From Mesorhizobium sp. M00.F.Ca.ET.216.01.1.1 (GTDB lineage Bacteria; Pseudomonadota; Alphaproteobacteria; Rhizobiales; Rhizobiaceae): a DNA stretch of 64,000 bases. Shown here one piece after another: positions 59,375 to 64,000 of this stretch. The DNA lies in NCBI RefSeq assembly GCF_004010325.2, contig NZ_SADR02000032.1, positions 1 through 64,000 on the forward strand, read 5' to 3'. Made by a program: the position numbers and the translations under genes. Within the stretch, counting starts at the first letter, position 1; the number at the start of each line of letters is the position of its first letter. The notes beneath the pieces were generated by a model. The model searched no databases. It saw only the letters and a list, made by a program, of their open reading frames with translations, and had not been told where the DNA came from.

Positions 59375-60163
59375 TTAGTGGTCCTTCTTCCAGTCGTCGG
59401 AATTGACCCAGTAGTCGAGGTTCTTCTGCAGGCGGCCGTCGAGGCTGACCTGGTCGAGGAACAGGTTCATCCAGGTCAGCAGGTCCTGCTCGTCATAGCG
59501 CGTGGCGAAGGCCAGCGGCTCTTTCGACAGCATCTCCGGCATGATGGTGAAGCTGCCGGCCGGATAGGCGGTCGACTGGCCCTTGACCGCCGAAACGTCG
59601 TTGACGCCGCAATCGGCCTGGCCGTTGCTGACGGCATCGAGCAGCAGCGGGCCGCCGCCCTTGTAGCTCTTGATGTCGGCATCGGGGAAGGCGGCCTTGG
59701 CCTCCTTCTCGCCGGTGGCGCCGAGCAGCACAGCGATCTTGGTGCCCTTGGCCTTGCAGTCCTCGGTGGTCTTGAATTTGCTGTCGGCCTTGGTGAAGAC
59801 GGTGCTGCCCGTATACATATAAGGTTTGGTGAAGGCGACCTTCATTCCCCGCGCCAGCGTCGGTGTCATGTCGGCGACCAGCAGATCGGCCTTGCCGGAC
59901 AGTAGCGCCGGGATCAAGCCGTCCCAGTCGAAGTCGAGGAAGGTGATCTTGACGCCCATTTCCTTGGCCATCAGTTCGGCAAGCTCGACCGAGCTGCCGG
60001 TGCGTTCGCCGGCCGCACCGACCAGCGAGAAGGGCGGTCCTTGTGTCTGCACGGCGACGCGCAGCTCACCGCGCTTGGTGATGTCGTCGAGCGTTCCGGC
60101 GCTTGCCGCGGCAGTGAGGCCGGCCAGCGCAAGGCCTGCGATGAAAAGCTTGGCAATCTTCAT
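59375..60163 (-). CDS. Amino-acid ABC transporter substrate-binding protein
   Basis: 262 residues. Signal peptide MKIAKLFIAGLALAGLTAAASA, then a type II amino-acid binding fold (RGELRVAVQTQGPPFSLVGA, GVKITFLDFDWDGLIPALLS). The perfect AAGGAGGA ribosome site predicts high expression, as is usual for binding proteins. The bound amino acid is unknown; lysine or a relative is suggested by the next gene. Confidence 0.92.
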   Translation of the reverse strand: MKIAKLFIAGLALAGLTAAASAGTLDDITKRGELRVAVQTQGPPFSLVGAAGERTGSSVELAELMAKEMGVKITFLDFDWDGLIPALLSGKADLLVADMTPTLARGMKVAFTKPYMYTGSTVFTKADSKFKTTEDCKAKGTKIAVLLGATGEKEAKAAFPDADIKSYKGGGPLLLDAVSNGQADCGVNDVSAVKGQSTAYPAGSFTIMPEMLSKEPLAFATRYDEQDLLTWMNLFLDQVSLDGRLQKNLDYWVNSDDWKKDH

Positions 60164-60268
60164 TGGGTATTCCTCCTTGTTGTCGTGTTCCACGTTGTTG
60201 TTCCACCCTTTGGGGTGCTTTTTGAGCGGCAGCGCCGTTGCCGGCGGCGGCCACCGTTCGAAAATCCT

Positions 60269-61432
60269 TCAGTCCCAGCTGACCGTTTCGGAGACCCGGA
60301 TGCCGCGCCTGGCCAGTTCATCGAAGAAACGGCCGTCCGGCACATGCAGCAGCGGGTTGAGCAGGCCTGGCGTGACGATCTCGCGTCGCGCCAGCATCTG
60401 CGCCACGATGCTTGCGGGATAGCCGACGCCGAGGCTCATGCCGAACAGTCCGGATGCGAGGTCGCGCTCGACGATCAGGTCCGACGTCACCGTCTTGCGG
60501 CGGCCGCCCTCGCTGCCGCTGAAGACATTGCGCATCACGCACAGGTCCTTCTCGTCGGCGCCATATTGCAGTTGCGGGCCGAGCAGCCGGCCGAGAAATT
60601 CGCGTGGGCTGGTGCCAACGCCGGGCACCTTGTCCTCGGAGAGGAAACCGAGTTCCTTCAGCGGCGCCCAGAACGCCGACCAGCCTGGCCAGCGCAGCGT
60701 GTAGCGGCCGCTGCGCTGCAACCCCTTGGTGACGCCAAGCATCTCAATATACCTGGCGGCGTCGCCATTCGGGAAAGCTTCCAGCCTGCCGAGCCCAGCG
60801 ACCTCGATCTCGTGGATGAAGCGATTGTCGTGCTGGCGGCCGGCCGGCACTTCGATGCGTTGGCCGTCCTCGACCATCACACAGTCGCGGTTTTGGCTCA
60901 CCAGAACCATGTCGAAATTCCAGCTCACCTTGTAGCACAGCGGCTTGGCCATCGCCTTCGGTTCGGGGATGCCGCCGCAATAGGAATCGATTGTGGTGAT
61001 GGTGTCGAACTGCCTCGCGGCGCGCGCGTAGAGCGCGAGGTCGATGCCGGGATCGAGCCCGCATTCGGTCATGATCGAAACGCCGGCCGCTTCTGCCGCG
61101 GGAGCAAGATCGGCGATGGCCTTGCCGTAATTGGTGGTGACCAGCGGCGTTGCCGTCGTGATCGCCGCCTGCACCGCCTCGCGCATCAGCGGCTGCGGCA
61201 GCAGGTCGATGACGGCGTCGACATCCTTCATCACGTCCGCCAGCACTGGACCGATCGCGCCTTCCGGCACGACGAAGCGCACGCGGGCGAGGTTGGTCAG
61301 GCCGCCAAGCCGGGCGACACCGTCAGGTGCGGTATCGACGCAGACCACCTGCTCGACGCCGTCGCTGGCGACGAGATCGGCGATCGCCGCCCGGCCTTGC
61401 AGGCCGAGGCCGCCGAGAACCGCGATTTTCAT
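60269..61432 (-). CDS. Saccharopine dehydrogenase family, lysine 6-dehydrogenase-like
   Basis: 387 residues. NAD-binding IAVLGGLGLQGRAAIADLV at the N-terminus and the family stretch SIMTECGLDPGIDLALYARA with TIDSYCGGIPEPKAMAKPL, resembling lysine 6-dehydrogenase rather than true saccharopine reductase. It would oxidise the imported amino acid at an amino group. Start at 61432 overlaps the Lrp stop (ATGA), with AAGGAAATGCC upstream. Confidence 0.85.
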   Translation of the reverse strand: MKIAVLGGLGLQGRAAIADLVASDGVEQVVCVDTAPDGVARLGGLTNLARVRFVVPEGAIGPVLADVMKDVDAVIDLLPQPLMREAVQAAITTATPLVTTNYGKAIADLAPAAEAAGVSIMTECGLDPGIDLALYARAARQFDTITTIDSYCGGIPEPKAMAKPLCYKVSWNFDMVLVSQNRDCVMVEDGQRIEVPAGRQHDNRFIHEIEVAGLGRLEAFPNGDAARYIEMLGVTKGLQRSGRYTLRWPGWSAFWAPLKELGFLSEDKVPGVGTSPREFLGRLLGPQLQYGADEKDLCVMRNVFSGSEGGRRKTVTSDLIVERDLASGLFGMSLGVGYPASIVAQMLARREIVTPGLLNPLLHVPDGRFFDELARRGIRVSETVSWD

Positions 61433-61938
61433 GGCATTTCCTTGCGTGCCGGTGTTTCGTCCGACCAGCAGCCTTCCGGCAGGCTGACCCATTTGTTGCA
61501 GGAGGCCATGACGACGAAGGTTTCGCTGCGCACGACTTCACCCGGCTCGCCCGCGCCGGGGATCAGTTCGCTGGTGACGCGATAGAGATCTGCGACATCG
61601 CCAGCCACCGTCACGTCGACGATGATGTCGAAGCGTCCGGTGACCACGGAGGCCGAGTTCACGAACGGCAGTTCGGCGATACGCTGCGCCAGTTCCCGCG
61701 CCCGGCCGCGGCCCTGCGCGTTGATGCCGACGATGGCCGAGATCAGTTCGGGGCGCTCGGTCAGGTTGAGCAGCCCGACGATCTTGAGCAGGTTGCGGTC
61801 GAGCAAGTTGCGCAAGCGCATGCGCACCGTCGGCACCGAGACCGCCATCTTTTCGGCGAGGCGGTTGACGCCAAGCTGCGCGTCCTGCGACAGCAGCTTG
61901 ACCAGTCGCCGGTCGGTCTGATCGAGATGTTCCCGCAA
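61429..61938 (-). CDS. Lrp/AsnC-family regulator
   Basis: 169 residues: winged HTH (DQTDRRLVKLLSQDAQLGVN, RLAEKMAVSVPTVRMRLRNL) and an AsnC ligand-binding domain with GRFDIIVDVTVAG, plus a C-terminal tail longer than usual. First gene of the dehydrogenase-transporter operon. An imperfect long dyad lies 12 bp upstream, so it likely regulates its own operon in response to the amino acid. Confidence 0.9.
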   Translation of the reverse strand: MREHLDQTDRRLVKLLSQDAQLGVNRLAEKMAVSVPTVRMRLRNLLDRNLLKIVGLLNLTERPELISAIVGINAQGRGRARELAQRIAELPFVNSASVVTGRFDIIVDVTVAGDVADLYRVTSELIPGAGEPGEVVRSETFVVMASCNKWVSLPEGCWSDETPARKEMP

Positions 61939-61949
61939 GCGCTCAGGCT

Positions 61950-61992
61950 TTCATAAAAGGAAAGAATTGGTGGGATTTTCTTTCTGATATGA
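61950..61992 (-). promoter_or_regulatory. Long imperfect dyad before the lrp gene
   Basis: TTCATAAAAGGAAAGAA on the left and TTCTTTCTGATATGAA on the right are inverted with small gaps, in an AT-rich stretch just before the start codon at 61938. It is a likely Lrp-type operator. Confidence 0.65.
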
Positions 61993-62111
61993 AAACAGCT
62001 TAGGGTGTATCTTTTGAAATCGCAAGAGCGTTCGGCCGCCTGTCAACAAGGCCGGATGGCCGGAAGGCGGGAGGGGTTTGCCAGTGTGGTGGCCGGCCGA
62101 GGGCAAGCCGA

Positions 62112-63035
62112 CTAACGCGGCTTCTCGATCCCCGGAATGCCGCCGATCCGTTCGACGAGAAAATCGACTAGCAGGCGGATCCGGGCGATGCCCACGCGCT
62201 CCGGGACGATCAGCATACTCAACGGCACGGGAGGCGGGGAATAGCCCGGCAGGATCACTTCCAGCCGGCCGGCTGCGAGGAGATCATCGACAAGCCAGTG
62301 ATGGGCGGGTGCGATACCGCGCCCGGCGACAAGGGCTTCGCGCGCGGCAAGCCCATGGTCGACCCGAAATCGGCCGCCAAAGGGCACGCCAAGGCGTTCG
62401 CCGCCCGGCCCCTGCAGGGCGAGCGTGTCGCTTCCCGCGATGTTCGACATCCGGATGCCTTCATGGCCAGGCAGATCCTGCGGGACAGCCGGTCTGCCCC
62501 GCGCTGCCAGATAGGCCGGCGCCGCCACAAGCAGACGCCGGGACTGGCCGAGCGCCCGTAGTTTCATGGAGCTGTCGGTGAGCGGACCGAGGCGAAGCGC
62601 GATGTCGACGCCCTCCCGCACGAGGTCAATGCGCTCGTCGGTGAGGCTGAGATCGATCCCGATGCCGGAATAGCGATCCTGAAAGGCGAAGATCAGGTGG
62701 CTGACGTGCAAGACCCCGAGCGCCGCCGTGCAGGATATCCGGATCGTGCCGGCCGACGCGCCGCGCGTGCCCCGCGCCTCATCGCCGGCCTGCTCGACGA
62801 GGCGCAGGATCTGGACGCTGTCGGCATAGTAACGGCTGCCTTCATCGGTCATCGTCACACGCCGCGTGGTCCTGCTGAGCAAGGGCACGCCGACGGCCTC
62901 CTCGAGTTCCCGCAAATGCCGTGTGATCGTCGACTGCCCAACTCCGAGCTCGCGCGCCACCGCCGACAGGCTGCCGCGCTCGGCGACGCGAACGAAGGTG
63001 CGCATGCGCTCGAGTGTGATGTCAGACTTATCCAT
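62112..63035 (-). CDS. LysR-family regulator
   Basis: 307 residues: HTH LERMRTFVRVAERGSLSAVA and LGVGQSTITRHLRELEEAVG, followed by a LysR effector domain. The ATG at 63035 (MDKSDITLERM) is preferred to a start nine codons earlier. Divergent from the quinone reductase, whose start is 93 bp away, and expected to control it. Confidence 0.9.
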   Translation of the reverse strand: MDKSDITLERMRTFVRVAERGSLSAVARELGVGQSTITRHLRELEEAVGVPLLSRTTRRVTMTDEGSRYYADSVQILRLVEQAGDEARGTRGASAGTIRISCTAALGVLHVSHLIFAFQDRYSGIGIDLSLTDERIDLVREGVDIALRLGPLTDSSMKLRALGQSRRLLVAAPAYLAARGRPAVPQDLPGHEGIRMSNIAGSDTLALQGPGGERLGVPFGGRFRVDHGLAAREALVAGRGIAPAHHWLVDDLLAAGRLEVILPGYSPPPVPLSMLIVPERVGIARIRLLVDFLVERIGGIPGIEKPR

Positions 63036-63041
63036 TAATCG

Positions 63042-63055
63042 GCATAATCTTATGC
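63042..63055. promoter_or_regulatory. Dyad operator between lysR and the quinone reductase
   Basis: GCATAA-TC-TTATGC is a perfect dyad containing a T-N11-A pattern, between the two divergent start codons. Confidence 0.65.
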
Positions 63056-63128
63056 ATTGCACAGATATAGCGGATGATCCCGGGGCTGGCTACCTTTGGC
63101 ATCCATCATCCTTCTTCGGAGTTGACCC

Positions 63129-63965
63129 ATGAAAGTCCTGCTTGTTTTTGCTCATCCTGAACCGCGTTCGCTCAACGGTGCGCTCTGTAACGTCGCCATC
63201 AGGGAACTCGAGGCCCAGGGCCATGAAGTGCGGGTGTCGGACCTCTATGCCGATGGCTGGAAATCCGAGGTGGACCGTGCCGACTTCCCCTCGCTGGCGC
63301 CGGACGGGCGGTTCATACCGGTTGCAGCCTCAAAAAAGGCCTTCGACGCCAACGCGCTGACGGAAGATGTCAAAGCCGAGATCGAGAATCTTCTGTGGGC
63401 CGATACCCTCATCCTTCAGTTCCCCCTCTGGTGGTTCGCCATGCCGGCGATCCTCAAAGGCTGGGTAGACCGTGTGTTCGCGTACGGGTTCGCCTACGGC
63501 GTCGGCGAGCACAGCGATCGGCGATGGGGTGACCGCTACGGTGAGGGGACCCTCGCTGGGAAGCGCGCAATGTTGATCGTGACTGCCGGTGGCTGGGAGG
63601 AGCATTACGCCCCTCGCGGGGTCAACGGACCGATCGACGACCTGCTGTTCCCGATCAATCACGGGATCCTTCACTACCCGGGCTACGACGTGCTTCCGCC
63701 GTTCGTGGTCTACAGAGTGGACCGTTTCGGGGAGGCCGATTTCGAGCCTGTCGCGGAGCGGCTGCGCGAAAGGATGCGGACGCTCGAGACAATCCGGCCG
63801 ATTCCTTATCGGCGGCAGAACGGCGGTGACTACCACATCCCGAGCATGCAGCTCCGCCCCGAGCTGGGCGATCCGGGTGCGACGGGCTTCGCGCTTCACG
63901 AGGATCGCGCCGGCACAACCGTCAAGCCGGCGACGCCGCGTTCGACTTTGCGGGACGTGGCCTGA
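63129..63965 (+). CDS. Flavodoxin-fold NAD(P)H quinone reductase
   Basis: 278 residues: FAHPEPRSLNGALCNVAIRE, LILQFPLWWFAMPAILKGWVDRV and ERLRERMRTLETIRPIPYR. This is the NQO1/KefF-like family reducing quinones with two electrons through FMN or FAD. The N-terminal nucleotide site is intact. The C-terminal tail after residue 235 is longer than in most relatives. Probably induced by electrophiles through the divergent LysR regulator. Confidence 0.88.
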   Translation: MKVLLVFAHPEPRSLNGALCNVAIRELEAQGHEVRVSDLYADGWKSEVDRADFPSLAPDGRFIPVAASKKAFDANALTEDVKAEIENLLWADTLILQFPLWWFAMPAILKGWVDRVFAYGFAYGVGEHSDRRWGDRYGEGTLAGKRAMLIVTAGGWEEHYAPRGVNGPIDDLLFPINHGILHYPGYDVLPPFVVYRVDRFGEADFEPVAERLRERMRTLETIRPIPYRRQNGGDYHIPSMQLRPELGDPGATGFALHEDRAGTTVKPATPRSTLRDVA

Positions 63966-64000
63966 CGCAGGATCCCGAAAAGATCATGGTCAGGCAAGGC

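Overview
The window looks like a chromosomal segment of a high-GC rhizobial alphaproteobacterium, most likely Mesorhizobium or a close relative. The evidence is an alphaproteobacterial Complex I subunit (ETC_C1/NDUFS4-like), a NolR-like ArsR regulator, a DmeR/DmeF-type Ni/Co pair, ThuA/ThuB, DUF982, a BclA/BacA-like ABC transporter, the globin-flavoprotein-nitrate reductase arrangement known from Bradyrhizobium, and several palindromic repeats of rhizobial type. The genus is inferred from gene content only.

1-8.2 kb is a low-oxygen/stress block: phosphoribosyltransferase (cut by the window edge), DUF2267 protein, two universal stress proteins, phasin, cytochrome c, an MgtA-like P-type ATPase, a CBS-CBS-BON protein and a cytochrome b561. 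Almost every transcription unit has an FNR/FixK-type box (TTGAT-N4-ATCAA or one mismatch) 34-75 bp before its start codon. 8.5-9.3 kb holds a frameshifted methyltransferase.

10.4-15.5 kb is a nitrate-assimilation/NO-detoxification cluster: globin, the C-terminal remnant of narK, flp-like flavoprotein and nasC-type nitrate reductase. The nitrate reductase appears to carry a dispersed palindromic repeat in frame. 15.5-21.2 kb is scarred by old integration: an integrase C-terminal fragment, a 5' half of tRNA-Pro, an intact tRNA-Arg(TCT), and 4.6 kb downstream a copy of the tRNA-Arg anticodon-arm core. Between the two tRNA-Arg cores lie a 76-bp perfect tandem duplication, two crcB genes with DUF190, a glycosyltransferase, an orphan HigA, DUF982 and the NolR-like regulator.

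21.3-29.1 kb: a polyamine-type ABC transporter (ATPase, Tat-exported binding protein, two permeases), a LysR regulator, an M20 peptidase and a guanidine-modifying hydrolase, probably one catabolic system. 29.1-33.5 kb: SnoaL-like protein, a hairpin-rich intergenic region with a candidate small RNA, an FAD-linked oxidase, a DUF1772 protein and tiny proteins. 33.6-40 kb: metal homeostasis, with dmeR-dmeF, an MFS carrier and a NicO exporter, then a copper operon (multicopper oxidase, CueR, cytochrome c') with two CueR-type promoters.

40.2-43.3 kb: a tight three-gene operon of type III polyketide synthase, methyltransferase and FAD monooxygenase/reductase, probably making an aromatic (phenolic lipid-like) product. 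43.4-49.6 kb: ArsR-SRPBCC-TfoX-membrane protein operon, CDF transporter plus GDCCVxC protein, methyltransferase, VOC protein, MFS carrier and an outer-membrane protein. 50.2-57 kb: a DUF2778 L,D-transpeptidase-like protein, thuA-thuB, a GFA-family protein and a BclA-like transporter. 57.2-62 kb: one operon of Lrp regulator, lysine 6-dehydrogenase-like enzyme and amino-acid ABC transporter. 62.1-64 kb: LysR regulator divergent from a quinone reductase.
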